Positions 1-9,189 are shown, counted from the first letter of the stretch. The stretch: DNA of 64,000 nt from Herbiconiux flava (GCF_013409865.1 NZ_JACCBM010000001.1:2480001-2544000); one strand, 5' to 3'. Made by a program: numbers and translations. The notes: generated by a model from the letters alone, not told the origin.

Positions 1-2
1 AG

Positions 3-2378
3 CTCGGCCGGGGGCACCCGCTCCGGCCCCTGATCGCCGAGCTCGACCGCAGCCGGCGGGTGGAGCGCCTCGAACTGGCCCGGCTCAGCCGCCGGCAGGT
101 TCGCCGGCTGAGCACCGAGCTCCGCGGGGCACCCCTCGACGGGGCCGAGCTCGACGAGGTGGTGCAGCGCACCGACGGCGTGCCGTTCTTCGTCGAAGAG
201 CTGCTGCGCGGTGGCCTCGGCCCGGTCGAGAGCCTGCCCGACACCCTGCGCGAGCTGCTGCTCGCCCGCTACGAACTGCTCGCCGACCCCACCCAGCGGC
301 TGCTGCGCCTGATCGCCGCCGGGGGAGTGCGGGTCGAGCACGAGCTGCTGTCCGCCGTGGCCGAGGTTCCGGCCGAGAGCCTCGACGAGGCGGCCCGCGA
401 GGCCGTGCAGGCCGGGGTGCTGCTCGTCGACGAGACGGCCTACTCCTTCCGGCACGCGCTCGTGCGCGAGGCCGTGCACGACGAGCTGCTGCCTGGTGAG
501 CGCGTGCGCTTCCACACCCGCTACGCCGAGGCCCTCGAACAGCGCTCGGCCACCCCGGGCGCCGACGCGGCGGCGGTCTCCTACCACTGGATGGCGGCGC
601 GAGACCTCCGCGCTGCCTTCACCTCCTCCCTCGCAGCCATGCAGCAGGCGCGGCAGAGCTTCGCCAGCGCCGGGGCGGCCCGGCTCGGGGAGCGAGCGCT
701 CGAGCTCTGGGAGCGTGTGCCCGACGCCGAGCAGCTGGCCGGCCGCAGCCGCATCGAGCTGCTCGCCGAGACGGCGTACGCCCTCCGCGACGCGGGCGAG
801 AGCGAGCGGGCAGGCGACCTGATCGACGAGGCGATCGCGGCCTCCTCGCCCGAGCGTGCCGAGGAGTACGCACGGCTGCTGCGCGGCAAGGCCTCCTTCC
901 TCGCCAACATCGGCGAGACCGGGTCGATCGAGCTGCTGCGGCGGGCGCTTGACGTGCTCGAGGGGCGGCCGCGCAGCGTGCTGCGGGCGAACGTCCTCGG
1001 CGAGCTCGCCGCGCGGCTCATGCTGGCCGCCTGCTTCGGCGACGCCGTGCAGACCGCCGACGCGGCGTTCGCCGAGGCCGAGGAGGTCGGGTCCCGGCCG
1101 CGCATGTCGGTCGCGGCGAACATCCGGGGCATCGCCCGCGTCGCCGCCGGCGACGTCGACCGGGGGCTGGCCGATCTCGAGCTCGCCGGCGGTCTGGCCG
1201 ACGGCGACGACTCGGCGGCCATCCGGCACCTGATCAACGCCTCCGACGCGCTGAGCCTGCTCGGCCGCTACGAGGAGGCCGTGCAGGTCGCCGAGAGCGG
1301 GGTCGAGCAGGCCAGACTGCGCGGGGTCGAGCGCACCTCCGGCGCCATGCTGCTCTCCAACGTCGCCGCGCCGCTGTTCGCACTCGGGCGCACGGCGCGG
1401 GCCGACAAGGTGCTCGACCGTGCGCTCGAGCTCGACCCGCCCATCGGCTTCAGCGCCCACCTGCAGCGCCTCAAGCTGCAGTCCACGCTCTGGTCGGGCG
1501 ACGTGCAGCGTGCCGACCGCCTGCTGCGCGGCTGGCGAACCGGCCTCGGGCTGCAGCGGCGCATCGAGGTGCAGTCGCAGCTCGGGCTGGCGGCGGTCGC
1601 CGGAGAGATCGCCCTCGAGAACCGCGCGGTGTCCGAGGCCTGGGCCGAGGTGCGGCTCCTGCTCGAGCCCGGCCGGCGCGGCTTCGCCGCGTACGACCTG
1701 CCGCTCGCCGCCATCGCGGCCCGGGTGCTAGCCCGGGCCCGGGCGACGGGCACCGCGCTCCCCGACGATCCCGCCGAGGCCGAGCGGGCGCTCCGCCGGG
1801 TACTGGCGGGCGCTTCGTCGTGGCCGACCGCCGCGGTGCACGTCGCCGTCGCCGAGGCCGAGCTCGGCGGTCCCGACGGGGCGGGCTCCGAGGTCGCCCT
1901 GTGGGAACGCGCGGCCGAGCCCGCCCTGCACCGTGCCGGGGCGCCGGCCGCCCTGCGCCCCTACGCCCTGCTCCGCTTCGCCGAGGCACTGGCGGGGGAG
2001 GGCGGGCGGGCCGAGGCGCGCCTGCGGGCCGAAGAGGCCCGCTCGTCCGCCGCCGCCATTGGGCTCGGGCTCGTGGTGCAGCGCGTGTCGGAGCTCGAGC
2101 GGCGGATGGGGCTGGTCCGTCCGTCCGGCCGTCCGGCGGCCGGTCCGGCAGCCGGTTCGCCCGCCCGCGGTGTCGAAGACGATCTCACCGATCGCGAGCG
2201 GCAGGTGCTCGAGCTGCTCGCCCGGGGCCTCAGCAACCGCCAGATCGCCGAGACGCTGTTCATCAGCGCGAAGACCGCGAGCGTGCACGTGTCGAACATC
2301 CTGCGCAAGACGAACACCTCCACCCGCACCGAGGCGGCGTTCCTGGCGCGCTCCTTCGCGGGTCGCCGAGCGATCTAG
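3..2378 (+). CDS. LuxR-family transcriptional regulator with AAA-type ATPase domain, 5' end outside window
   Basis: The reading frame is open to the first bases of the window, and the residues before the first internal GTG (60) already look like the family (GHPLRPLIAELDRSRR), so the true start lies upstream. What remains is the C-terminal part of a large ATP-dependent LuxR (LAL/MalT-like) regulator: the end of the ATPase domain with the GVPFFVEELL segment, a long alpha-helical TPR-like sensor region, and a C-terminal LuxR helix-turn-helix in about the last 65 residues (LTDRERQVLELLARGLSNRQ). Such proteins bind DNA as activators after ATP and ligand binding. The Walker A motif is not in the window. 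Target genes are unknown. Confidence 0.9.
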   Translation, partial: LGRGHPLRPLIAELDRSRRVERLELARLSRRQVRRLSTELRGAPLDGAELDEVVQRTDGVPFFVEELLRGGLGPVESLPDTLRELLLARYELLADPTQRLLRLIAAGGVRVEHELLSAVAEVPAESLDEAAREAVQAGVLLVDETAYSFRHALVREAVHDELLPGERVRFHTRYAEALEQRSATPGADAAAVSYHWMAARDLRAAFTSSLAAMQQARQSFASAGAARLGERALELWERVPDAEQLAGRSRIELLAETAYALRDAGESERAGDLIDEAIAASSPERAEEYARLLRGKASFLANIGETGSIELLRRALDVLEGRPRSVLRANVLGELAARLMLAACFGDAVQTADAAFAEAEEVGSRPRMSVAANIRGIARVAAGDVDRGLADLELAGGLADGDDSAAIRHLINASDALSLLGRYEEAVQVAESGVEQARLRGVERTSGAMLLSNVAAPLFALGRTARADKVLDRALELDPPIGFSAHLQRLKLQSTLWSGDVQRADRLLRGWRTGLGLQRRIEVQSQLGLAAVAGEIALENRAVSEAWAEVRLLLEPGRRGFAAYDLPLAAIAARVLARARATGTALPDDPAEAERALRRVLAGASSWPTAAVHVAVAEAELGGPDGAGSEVALWERAAEPALHRAGAPAALRPYALLRFAEALAGEGGRAEARLRAEEARSSAAAIGLGLVVQRVSELERRMGLVRPSGRPAAGPAAGSPARGVEDDLTDRERQVLELLARGLSNRQIAETLFISAKTASVHVSNILRKTNTSTRTEAAFLARSFAGRRAI

Positions 2379-2459
2379 GGCAGATGCCCGATGAGGGGCG
2401 GCCGCCTCAGAGCGCACGCTCGGGAGACCGGTTCGACTCCTCCCGAAGGCAGGTCCCCC

Positions 2460-2762
2460 ATGATCGTCGTCACCATCGTCCTCGCCGGCCTGATCGTCTG
2501 GGCCGTCGGCGCCACCGTCGTCGTGCTCCGGCGCGACGGCTACCGTCCCGCGCCCGCGCAGACCGACGAGCCGAGCTCGTCGAGCACCGCGAACGGCGCC
2601 TCGATGTGGGCGAAGTGGCCGGCCGTCCCGACCACCGTCACCGACGAGCCGGGCATGAGCCGGTCCAGGCGGCTGTCGTCGGCCTCGGCCGAGAACGCGT
2701 CCCGGCTGCCGCGCAGCACGCGCACCGGAGCCGTGATGCCGGCCCACCGGGCCGGGTCGTAG
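2460..2762 (+). CDS. Possible small membrane protein, 3' half antisense to the hydrolase
   Basis: ATG at 2460 opens a 100-codon frame. Residues 1-24 form one strong hydrophobic helix (MIVVTIVLAGLIVWAVGATV) followed by RRDGYRP, a pattern I associate with short single-helix proteins of Microbacteriaceae. The first ~27 codons lie outside any other gene. From 2540 on the frame runs antisense through the 3' end of the hydrolase gene and has no recognisable domain. A purine-rich GAAGGCAGGT precedes the ATG. Either a short membrane protein has lost its early stop, or this is chance. It is not recognised as any named family. Confidence 0.35.
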   Translation: MIVVTIVLAGLIVWAVGATVVVLRRDGYRPAPAQTDEPSSSSTANGASMWAKWPAVPTTVTDEPGMSRSRRLSSASAENASRLPRSTRTGAVMPAHRAGS

Positions 2763-3517
2763 CCGGCCGCCACCCGGGCGGCGATCGTGAACGCCTCCGG
2801 CCTGACCTCGCGGGCCAGGGCCGACGCGACGCCGGGCGGGATCTCGGCGGGGCGGGCGAACAGCGGCGCGACCACGGGGCGCAGCACGTGCATCCGGTCG
2901 AGCCCTCGCAGCAGCAGTGAGGCGGTGCCGCCCGCGCGGGAGAAGGCGGTCATCACGCCGAGCAGCCCCACGAAGGCGGGCTCCCGGCCGAACCAGCGGA
3001 GCGGGTGCCGCGCGGCCTCCATCAGCGACGGACCGGTGGGGGAGACCACGACGACCGACTCGGTGCGGGCCGGATCGCGGGTGGCGAGCTGCAGGGCGAT
3101 CAGCCCGCCCATCGAGTGGCCCACGAGGTTCCAGGAGCGGTAGCCGAGGGCCTCCACCGCATCCCGCACCGCGCCGGCGTAGGCGTCGGCGGTGAGCGCC
3201 GATCGGCCGTTCGACAGGGGCCGATCGGGCAGCGGCGAGTCGCCCCAGCCCGGCAGGTCGACCACGACGAGGTTCGCCGGGCGGCAGCCCTCGGCCGCTG
3301 CGGCGAGGAGCAGCGGGGTCCACGTCGTCCACGACCCCGCGGCACCGTGCAGCAGCACGGTGGCCGGGCCGTCGTCGCGACGCTCACCGGCGTGCAGCAC
3401 CACGGGACCCACCCGCGTGCGCACCTCCCGGCGCCGCAGCCCGACCCGGGCGGGGTCGAGGACGAGCTCGAAGGGTGCATAGACCTCGCGGAGGGACGAC
3501 GATCGCGATGGTGCCAC
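2540..3517 (-). CDS. Alpha/beta-fold hydrolase
   Basis: A 325-residue serine hydrolase of the alpha/beta fold. It has an oxyanion-hole HGAAG at residues 57-61, the nucleophile elbow GHSMGG with Ser at about 135, an acid Asp at about 273 (RGSRDAF) and the catalytic His at about 301 (GTAGHFAHIEAP), so the triad is complete and correctly ordered. There is no signal peptide, so it is probably cytoplasmic. The GTG at 3517 was chosen as the first start giving a family-like N-terminus; the ribosome site is weak and the start is uncertain. It is divergent from the membrane protein at 3620. The substrate cannot be told; esterases, lactonases and haloperoxidase-like enzymes share this signature. Confidence 0.85.
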   Translation of the reverse strand: MAPSRSSSLREVYAPFELVLDPARVGLRRREVRTRVGPVVLHAGERRDDGPATVLLHGAAGSWTTWTPLLLAAAAEGCRPANLVVVDLPGWGDSPLPDRPLSNGRSALTADAYAGAVRDAVEALGYRSWNLVGHSMGGLIALQLATRDPARTESVVVVSPTGPSLMEAARHPLRWFGREPAFVGLLGVMTAFSRAGGTASLLLRGLDRMHVLRPVVAPLFARPAEIPPGVASALAREVRPEAFTIAARVAAGYDPARWAGITAPVRVLRGSRDAFSAEADDSRLDRLMPGSSVTVVGTAGHFAHIEAPFAVLDELGSSVCAGAGR

Positions 3518-3619
3518 TTCGTTTCTTCGGAGCGGGGCACGGATCGGATTGGCGGAGCGACTAGCGTAGATGGACGACCGGCCGGAGGCCCCGGCATCCT
3601 TCCGACGATCGGAGCCCGC

Positions 3620-4291
3620 GTGCGACGTGCTGCCGCCCTCGTCCGACTCGCGGTGGCGGTCGTCGCGGTGGTGGCCCTGGTCTTCGACGTCGAGTACACG
3701 CTGGGCTTCAGCACCTTCTCGACGGTGAACTACTTCCTCTACTTCACCTTCCAGAGCAACGCCGTGAACGTGCTGGTGCTGGCCGCGTCGGGCGTCGCGA
3801 TGCTGCGGCCGGGGCGCGCACGCCGGCGCGGGGGCGTCTCGGCGTGGGCGGGGAGCATCCGGGGCATCGTCACGACCTACGTGATCGTCTCGGGCATCGT
3901 CTTCGGCACCATCGTCACGCAGGCGTCGAGCCACCAGTACCGCATCGAGGTGCCGCTCTCCAGCCAGGTGCTGCACTTCTGGATCCCGGCGTACCTCGTC
4001 CTCGACTGGATCGTCGGCATCGGCCGGCCGCGCCTGCTCTGGCGCACGGTGCCGATCTCGCTCGGGTTCCCGATCGTCTGGGGAGTCTTCACACTGATCC
4101 GAGGCTCGATCGTCGGCTGGTACCCGTACTTCTTCCTCGACCCGAGCCAGGTCAGCCCGCCCGAGTTCGTGTTCTACGCGGGCATCGCGCTCGCGCTGTT
4201 CGCCGGCATCACGGCGCTGCTCGCCTGGCTCAGCCGGCTGCCGTCGGCTCCGGAGTGGCGGTCGCGGTGGCTCCGGCGGCGGGGTCGATGA
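3620..4291 (+). CDS. Pr6Pr-family integral membrane protein
   Basis: A 223-residue protein with about six hydrophobic segments and the FAR-17a/AIG1-like (Pr6Pr) pattern: an N-terminal helix followed by [18 protein letters not shown], a central [15 protein letters not shown] segment and a C-terminal WYPYFFLDP motif before the last helix. The family is a multi-pass membrane family of poorly defined function. The GTG start at 3620 has GGAG five bases upstream. The 3' end overlaps the convergent amine oxidase gene by 62 bases. The role is unknown. Confidence 0.8.
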   Translation: MRRAAALVRLAVAVVAVVALVFDVEYTLGFSTFSTVNYFLYFTFQSNAVNVLVLAASGVAMLRPGRARRRGGVSAWAGSIRGIVTTYVIVSGIVFGTIVTQASSHQYRIEVPLSSQVLHFWIPAYLVLDWIVGIGRPRLLWRTVPISLGFPIVWGVFTLIRGSIVGWYPYFFLDPSQVSPPEFVFYAGIALALFAGITALLAWLSRLPSAPEWRSRWLRRRGR

Positions 4292-5759
4292 ACGGCACGA
4301 GGGTCGCCAGGGCCGCCTCGACGAACTCGCCGTCGCCGAGGGCCGCACCCACCGGCACATCGTCGGCCGCGGTCAGCCCCACCAGGATCGCCTGACCCGT
4401 CGAGGGCAGCAGGTTGATCCACTCGGCCACCACGGCGGTGTCGTCGATCACCGAGAGCACGGTCGCGTCGGTCGACCAGAACGGCTCGTCGAAGCGCAGC
4501 CAGAGCTGCTCCAGCTCACCCACGCCCAGGGCGTCGATCGCGTCGAGGGTCGGCTGTGGCAGTGCAGGGGCGAACTCGATCGCCCCGGTCTTCAGCACGC
4601 CTAGCGGCACGGTGACGACGACCCGGTCGACGTTCAGCGACTCGCCGCGGCCGAGCCTGAGGCTCACGCCGTCGTCGTCGTAGCCGATGCGGATGACCGT
4701 GCTCGAGAGCACCACGTCGAGGTCGTCGAGGGCGGCCTCCACGATCGCGTCGAGCCCGCCGACAACGAGCCGCGGCGTGTCGGGGTCGGTGTCCGACCCG
4801 TCGGCGCCCCCGGCCGACGCGGGCTCGGCCACCCCGTAGGACGCCGAGAGCTCGAAAACGGTCGCACCTGCGCGGGTGGCCACGGCGGTGTCGAGGTAGT
4901 GGGCGAGCCGGTCGGCGGGGGAGACGCCGTCGGCGTCCGGCTCGGTGGGCACGTCCTCGGCGCCCGACGCCGACAGCGCCGAGGCCAGCGAGACGTCGGC
5001 CGCCTGGGAGCGGGCCCACGCCACGGCGGCGGCCACCGCATCCGGCCCCACCGTGCTCGGCGGGTCGACCTCGCCCGAGGCCGTGCGCACCTCGGAGACG
5101 CTCGCGAGGCCCAGGGTGTCGACGTCGGACGCGAGCAGCGCGTCGTCGAGCGCCGGACCGGAGACCGTCGGCGATCCGAGCTCGACCGGGAACGGCCATC
5201 CGCTCTCCGTGCGGGTCAGGATGCGCCCGCCCACCCGGTCCCGCCCCTCGAGCACGACGACGTCGAAGCCGGCGTCGGCCAGCGCCCGGGCGGCGGTCGC
5301 CCCCGCGAGCCCCGCGCCGATCACGGCGATGCGCTCACCGTCGTCGGCGATCGCACGCACGCGCTCGGCCGCTGCAGCACCCGACTCGAGGGCTCCCTGC
5401 AGGGTTCCCGGATGCTCCGACGCCACGGCCTCACCCGCGAAGACGACCCGGTCGCCCACGGTCTCGCGGAGCGTCGCCCGGTCGCCGGGCCCCGCGCCGA
5501 CCGGCGTGCTGCTGAACGAGCCGAGCGAGAACGGGTCGGAGGACCAGGAGCTCCGGAGGTAGGCGGCCGGGCGCGGGACGGGGGAGAGCGGCGTCGGCGC
5601 GAGCGACGCCGAGGGCGACGGCGTCGGCCGGGGGGCGTCGGGAGTGCAGGCCGTCAGGGCGGCCAGCGACAGGGCCGACACGGCCCCTGCGAGGAAGGTT
5701 CGTCGCTCGATTGCCAATTCTGCGGTGCCGTTTCTGCTTCGGTGAGCCCGTGCGGTCAC
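4230..5759 (-). CDS. Tat-exported lipoprotein flavin amine oxidase, circularly permuted
   Basis: A 509-residue FAD-dependent amine oxidase-like protein. Residues 15-38 are a twin-arginine signal (ERRTFLAG) ending in a lipobox (LTAC, Cys38), then a Pro/Ser-rich linker. Residues 68-135 hold [12 protein letters not shown] and [10 protein letters not shown]...[11 protein letters not shown], which in MAO/LSD1-type enzymes form the C-terminus. Only afterwards comes the Rossmann FAD motif [10 protein letters not shown] (about 144-153) and RVGGR, normally at the N-terminus. The protein then stops just where the WSSDP segment would be expected. The Lys usually placed near the flavin appears to be Gln418 ([10 protein letters not shown]). 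GTG 5759 is the longest plausible start; TTG 5717 would also keep the signal. Substrate unknown, probably an amine outside the membrane. Confidence 0.85.
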   Translation of the reverse strand: MTARAHRSRNGTAELAIERRTFLAGAVSALSLAALTACTPDAPRPTPSPSASLAPTPLSPVPRPAAYLRSSWSSDPFSLGSFSSTPVGAGPGDRATLRETVGDRVVFAGEAVASEHPGTLQGALESGAAAAERVRAIADDGERIAVIGAGLAGATAARALADAGFDVVVLEGRDRVGGRILTRTESGWPFPVELGSPTVSGPALDDALLASDVDTLGLASVSEVRTASGEVDPPSTVGPDAVAAAVAWARSQAADVSLASALSASGAEDVPTEPDADGVSPADRLAHYLDTAVATRAGATVFELSASYGVAEPASAGGADGSDTDPDTPRLVVGGLDAIVEAALDDLDVVLSSTVIRIGYDDDGVSLRLGRGESLNVDRVVVTVPLGVLKTGAIEFAPALPQPTLDAIDALGVGELEQLWLRFDEPFWSTDATVLSVIDDTAVVAEWINLLPSTGQAILVGLTAADDVPVGAALGDGEFVEAALATLVPFIDPAAGATATATPEPTAAG

Positions 5760-5792
5760 CTCAACGTTAGCCGACGCTGTAATGATGGGGAG

Positions 5793-6245
5793 ATGATCTC
5801 CATCGAGCTCGCCCGCGCGCTCCGCACCGCCGGGCTCCGCTGGCACCCCCGCTCGGGCGACGGCTTCGTCATCGAGACGGCCGAGGCGGGCGGCGAGGTG
5901 TACACGGTCAGCGAGATGACCGTCGAGGTGCACGAGCATCCGGGCGGAAGCCTGATCGGCTTCAACGGAACCACGGAGTGGGCGCTCGACTCGGTCGACC
6001 TCGGCGACACGCTCTGGCTGCCGCGCGAGGACCAGCTCCGGGAGCTGCTGCGCGACGGCTTCGTCTCGCTCACCACCGAGCGGGTCGACGGCGACGCGCT
6101 CTACCTCGTGACCGCCGTGATCCGGGGCGACGAGCGCCGCTACGAGGCGCTCAGCGCGGCCGACGCCTACGGCGAGGCTGTGCTCGACCTGATCGTGCGC
6201 AGTCTGGTGGCTGACGACGAGGCGGGTGTCGGCGGGGAGTCATAG
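5793..6245 (+). CDS. Conserved actinobacterial hypothetical protein
   Basis: A 150-residue soluble, acidic protein beginning [19 protein letters not shown], with no signal peptide or membrane segment. Similar proteins occur in Microbacteriaceae and are sometimes labelled as pilus assembly protein CpaE, a name nothing in this sequence supports: there is no P-loop. A purine run (GGGGAG) abuts the ATG directly, too close for a normal ribosome site, and a TAATGAT box lies just before it, so the message may be almost leaderless. It is followed after nine bases by the aldo/keto reductase, probably in one transcript. Confidence 0.75.
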   Translation: MISIELARALRTAGLRWHPRSGDGFVIETAEAGGEVYTVSEMTVEVHEHPGGSLIGFNGTTEWALDSVDLGDTLWLPREDQLRELLRDGFVSLTTERVDGDALYLVTAVIRGDERRYEALSAADAYGEAVLDLIVRSLVADDEAGVGGES

Positions 6246-6254
6246 GGTGAAGGG

Positions 6255-7085
6255 ATGACGGAGAACACAGTCCCCACAGTCACCCTGAACAACGGCACCA
6301 CCATCCCCCAGCTCGGCTTCGGCGTCTTCAAGGTCGATCCCGACAAGACGAACCGCGTGGTGCGCGACGCCCTCGAGGTCGGTTACCGCCACCTCGACAC
6401 GGCCCGCATCTACCACAACGAAGAAGGCGTCGGCCGGGCCGTGCGCGAGTCGGGCATCGCCCGCGACGAGCTCTTCATCACCACCAAGCTCTGGAACGAC
6501 GACCAGACCCGTCCGGCCGAGGCCTTCGAGAAGAGCCTCGCCCGCCTCGGCACCGACTACGTCGACCTCTACCTCATCCACTGGCCCACCCCCGAGCGCG
6601 ACACCTACGTCGACGCGTGGCGCGGGCTGATCGAGATCGCGCAGTCCGGCCGGGCCAAGGCCATCGGCGTGTCCAACTTCACGATCGACCACCTCGAGCG
6701 CCTGATCGCCGAGACCGACGTGGTGCCGGCCGTCAACCAGGTCGAGCTGCACGTCGACTTCCAGCAGGCCGAGCTGCGGTCGTTCGCCGCCGAGCAGGGC
6801 ATCGCCATCGAGGCCTGGGGCCCGCTCGGCCAGGGCAAGATCAACGAGTCGCCCGAGCTCGCCGCCATCGCCGAGGCGCACGGCAAGTCGGTGCCGCAGA
6901 CGATCATCCGCTGGCACCTCGACATCGGCGACATCGTCATCCCGAAGAGCAACGACAAGGGCCGCATGGCTCAGAACTTCGACGTGCTCGACTTCGAGCT
7001 GTCGGCCTCCGAGATCGCCACCATCGCCACGCTCGACCGCGGCGAGGACGGGCGCAACGGCACGAACCCGATCGAGTTCAACTAG
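6255..7085 (+). CDS. Aldo/keto reductase
   Basis: A 276-residue NADPH-dependent oxidoreductase with the (beta/alpha)8 AKR fold. The catalytic tetrad is complete: Asp48 and Tyr53 (DTARIYHNE), Lys78 (ITTKLW) and His109 (LIHWP). The C-terminal cofactor motif VIPKSN is present. Members most like this (AKR5 type, close to 2,5-diketo-gluconate reductases) reduce carbonyls of sugars and small aldehydes; the real substrate is not evident. It is cytoplasmic. It ends eight bases into the convergent DUF1295 gene. Confidence 0.95.
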   Translation: MTENTVPTVTLNNGTTIPQLGFGVFKVDPDKTNRVVRDALEVGYRHLDTARIYHNEEGVGRAVRESGIARDELFITTKLWNDDQTRPAEAFEKSLARLGTDYVDLYLIHWPTPERDTYVDAWRGLIEIAQSGRAKAIGVSNFTIDHLERLIAETDVVPAVNQVELHVDFQQAELRSFAAEQGIAIEAWGPLGQGKINESPELAAIAEAHGKSVPQTIIRWHLDIGDIVIPKSNDKGRMAQNFDVLDFELSASEIATIATLDRGEDGRNGTNPIEFN

Positions 7086-7905
7086 CGGTGTCGGCGCTCG
7101 TCCTGCGGGGGAACCACGGGACGAGCGCCGACGTCGTCCGGCGATAGGCGTCGTACTGGGGGTACTTCCCGCGGGAGATGCTCTCGGTGAAAATCGTCGA
7201 GCCGATGAAGACGACGGTCAGCAGCAGGGGCCCGAGCGCCGAGAACTGCAGCACGGTGCCGGCCGCCACGGCGCCGACGCCGAAGAAGAGGTACCACTGG
7301 GCCAGCTCGAAGAAGTAGTTCGGGTGCCGGCTCAGGCGGAAGAGCCCTCGGGTCAGGAACGGCTTGTCTCCGGTCGCTTCCCCGGCCGTTCCAGCCGCGT
7401 GCTTCCGAAGATGGAAGCGCCACTGCTGCTCGTCGGCGATCGTCTCGCCCACGAGCGCGGCGGCGAACAGCACGAGCAGCACGATGTCCAGCAGCCCGAA
7501 CGGGGTCGCGCGATTCTGGTAGGCGAAGTAGGCCGGCATCGCGATGAGCCACAGCACGAGGTTCTGGAAGCCCGCGATGAACAGCAGGTCGAACACCTGG
7601 AAGGCGGGGGCGGGCATCCGCTTCTTCAGGATGCTCCAGCGGTAGTCCTGGCCTCCTCGGCCGTAGCCGCCCTTGCGCGCGAAGTTGAACGTCAGTCGGG
7701 CGCCCCAGAGCGTCACGACGGAGGCCATCAACATCAGCCGCAGATCGGTGAAGCCGGTCGCGCCCGCGAATATCCAGACGTAGAGCACCGGGACGATCGA
7801 CCAGATCCGGTCGACCCAGGAGTACTCGCGCGTCACCAGGGAGAGCACCCAGGTGACCAGCACGCTCGCGATCAGCACCCAGACCGAGGCCATCAACGGG
7901 ATCAT
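7078..7905 (-). CDS. DUF1295 / steroid 5-alpha-reductase-like membrane protein
   Basis: A 275-residue multi-pass membrane protein (about seven hydrophobic segments) with the conserved C-terminal motif FRLSRHPNYFFELAQWYLFF and a later GKYPQYDAYRRTT, typical of DUF1295 and the isoprenylcysteine methyltransferase/steroid 5-alpha-reductase superfamily. A WSIVPVLYVW segment is near the N-terminus. ATG 7905 was chosen because the frame upstream lacks membrane character; the ribosome site is weak. The reaction is not known for this subfamily. It is transcribed divergently from the FHA gene. Confidence 0.85.
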   Translation of the reverse strand: MIPLMASVWVLIASVLVTWVLSLVTREYSWVDRIWSIVPVLYVWIFAGATGFTDLRLMLMASVVTLWGARLTFNFARKGGYGRGGQDYRWSILKKRMPAPAFQVFDLLFIAGFQNLVLWLIAMPAYFAYQNRATPFGLLDIVLLVLFAAALVGETIADEQQWRFHLRKHAAGTAGEATGDKPFLTRGLFRLSRHPNYFFELAQWYLFFGVGAVAAGTVLQFSALGPLLLTVVFIGSTIFTESISRGKYPQYDAYRRTTSALVPWFPRRTSADTAS

Positions 7906-7975
7906 GCTCGAATAGTAGGGCACCCGCGGCCGCCCGCTCGGAGAATTCGCGGGTTCTGCACCCCTCCCCATCGAC

Positions 7976-7981
7976 TACGCT
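7976..7981 (+). promoter_or_regulatory. Probable -10 element for the FHA-ftsR unit
   Basis: TACGCT fits the actinobacterial SigA -10 consensus TANNNT and lies about 24 bases before the ATG at 8006, with a strong AAGGAGG ribosome site between. No convincing -35 is seen. Confidence 0.4.
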
Positions 7982-8005
7982 GGACGGAGCAAGGAGGGCA
8001 GCAGG

Positions 8006-8488
8006 ATGACGAGCAACGTGAACGACGACCGCACGACCCGGATCACCGTGCCCACTCCGACGGGTGACACCACTCTCTCGCTGACCGGTGAGTTCGCCGC
8101 GCAGCTGGCCGCGCTCGAGGGCGGTGTGAGCGGCGAGGAGCTCGACTCCATCGCGGCGCTGCCGTCGGGTTCGGCGCTGCTGATCGTGCGCCGCGGCCCC
8201 AACGCGGGCGCCCGGTTCCTGCTCGACACCTCGACCACCACGGTCGGCCGGCACCCCAACGCCGACATCTTCCTCGACGACGTCACCGTCTCGCGCCGGC
8301 ACGCGGAGTTCTCCCGCCACGGCCACACCTTCATCGTGCGCGACCTCGGGTCGCTGAACGGCACCTATGTCGGAGGCGCGCGGGTCGAAGAGGCGCTGCT
8401 CGACGACGGGGCCGAAGTGCAGATCGGCAAGTTCCGGCTCACGTTCTACCCGTCGCGCATCGACGTCGTCACCGCCGCGGGAGAGTAG
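8006..8488 (+). CDS. FHA-domain protein (GarA/OdhI-related)
   Basis: A 160-residue cytoplasmic protein with a C-terminal forkhead-associated domain that binds phosphothreonine: GRHPNADIFL (Gly81-Arg82), SRRH (96-99) and NGT (118-120). The position next to ftsR matches garA/odhI, regulators of 2-oxoglutarate metabolism controlled by PknB/PknG-type kinases. However, the N-terminal ETTSVF phospho-motif of GarA/OdhI is absent; the nearest threonine-rich stretch is TPTGDTTLSLTGEF. It is therefore a GarA-position protein whose control by phosphorylation may differ. It shares one base with the start of ftsR, indicating translational coupling. Confidence 0.85.
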   Translation: MTSNVNDDRTTRITVPTPTGDTTLSLTGEFAAQLAALEGGVSGEELDSIAALPSGSALLIVRRGPNAGARFLLDTSTTTVGRHPNADIFLDDVTVSRRHAEFSRHGHTFIVRDLGSLNGTYVGGARVEEALLDDGAEVQIGKFRLTFYPSRIDVVTAAGE

Positions 8489-9189
8489 TGCCGAACGCCG
8501 CTCCCGCGCCCGGGCAGCAGCCCGCGGCGCCGCTTCTCGGCATCGGTCAGGTGCTCGCGAGGCTGACGACCGAGTTCCCCGACCTCACCCCCTCCAAGCT
8601 CCGCTTCCTCGAGGAGCGCGGGCTCGTGCATCCGGCCCGCACCCCCTCGGGCTACCGCAAGTTCTCGCAGAACGATCTGAGCCGGTTGAAGCTCATCCTC
8701 ACGATGCAGCGCGACTGCTACCTGCCGCTCGCCGTCATCAAGGACTACCTCGCCGACGTCGACGCCGGGTTGAACCCTCCGATGCCGGGCGCGGCGCTGC
8801 CGGGCGGCGCCTCCATCCTGCAGACGGGGCGGCGGCTCAGCCGCGAAGAGCTCACCCGCGAGGCGGGCGCGACGCCGATGCTGGTGCAGGATGCGTTCTC
8901 GGCCTCGGTGATCACCCCCGCCGAGACCTATGGCGAGGATTCGCTGATCGTGCTGAAGGCCCTCGTCGAGCTGCAGCGCAGCGGCATCGAACCGCGGCAC
9001 CTGCGCGGGTTCCGGCAGGCGGCGGAGCGCGAGCTCGGGCTGATCGAGAGCGCTCTGATGCCGGTCGCGCGACGCCGCGATCCGTCGAGCCGCGTCAAGG
9101 CGGCCGAGCTGGCCGTCGAGATCGCGGGGCAGCTCGAGGTGGTGCGGTCGAGCCTCATCCGCTCGGCGCTCAGCCGCATCGTCCCGTGA
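8488..9189 (+). CDS. ftsR: MerR-family transcriptional regulator FtsR
   Basis: A 233-residue protein with an N-terminal MerR winged helix (LLGIGQVLARLTTEFPD then TPSKLRFLEERGLVHPARTP) and a long C-terminal region. The sequence and the place after an FHA gene match FtsR (C. glutamicum) and Rv1828 (M. tuberculosis); FtsR activates ftsZ in C. glutamicum. The GTG start overlaps the preceding TAG by one base. An AT-rich repeated segment before ftsZ in this window (about 40,107-40,133) is a candidate target, by inference only. Confidence 0.85.
   Translation: MPNAAPAPGQQPAAPLLGIGQVLARLTTEFPDLTPSKLRFLEERGLVHPARTPSGYRKFSQNDLSRLKLILTMQRDCYLPLAVIKDYLADVDAGLNPPMPGAALPGGASILQTGRRLSREELTREAGATPMLVQDAFSASVITPAETYGEDSLIVLKALVELQRSGIEPRHLRGFRQAAERELGLIESALMPVARRRDPSSRVKAAELAVEIAGQLEVVRSSLIRSALSRIVP

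Noticed and set aside
2421..2445. GGTTCGACTCC with flanking CGGGAG/CTCCCG resembles a tRNA T-arm.
   Set aside because: No D-arm, anticodon arm or acceptor stem can be placed upstream. It is at most a weak hairpin after the LuxR gene.
5793..6245. Annotation as pilus assembly protein CpaE.
   Set aside because: No P-loop or receiver-like domain is visible, so the name has no support in the sequence.
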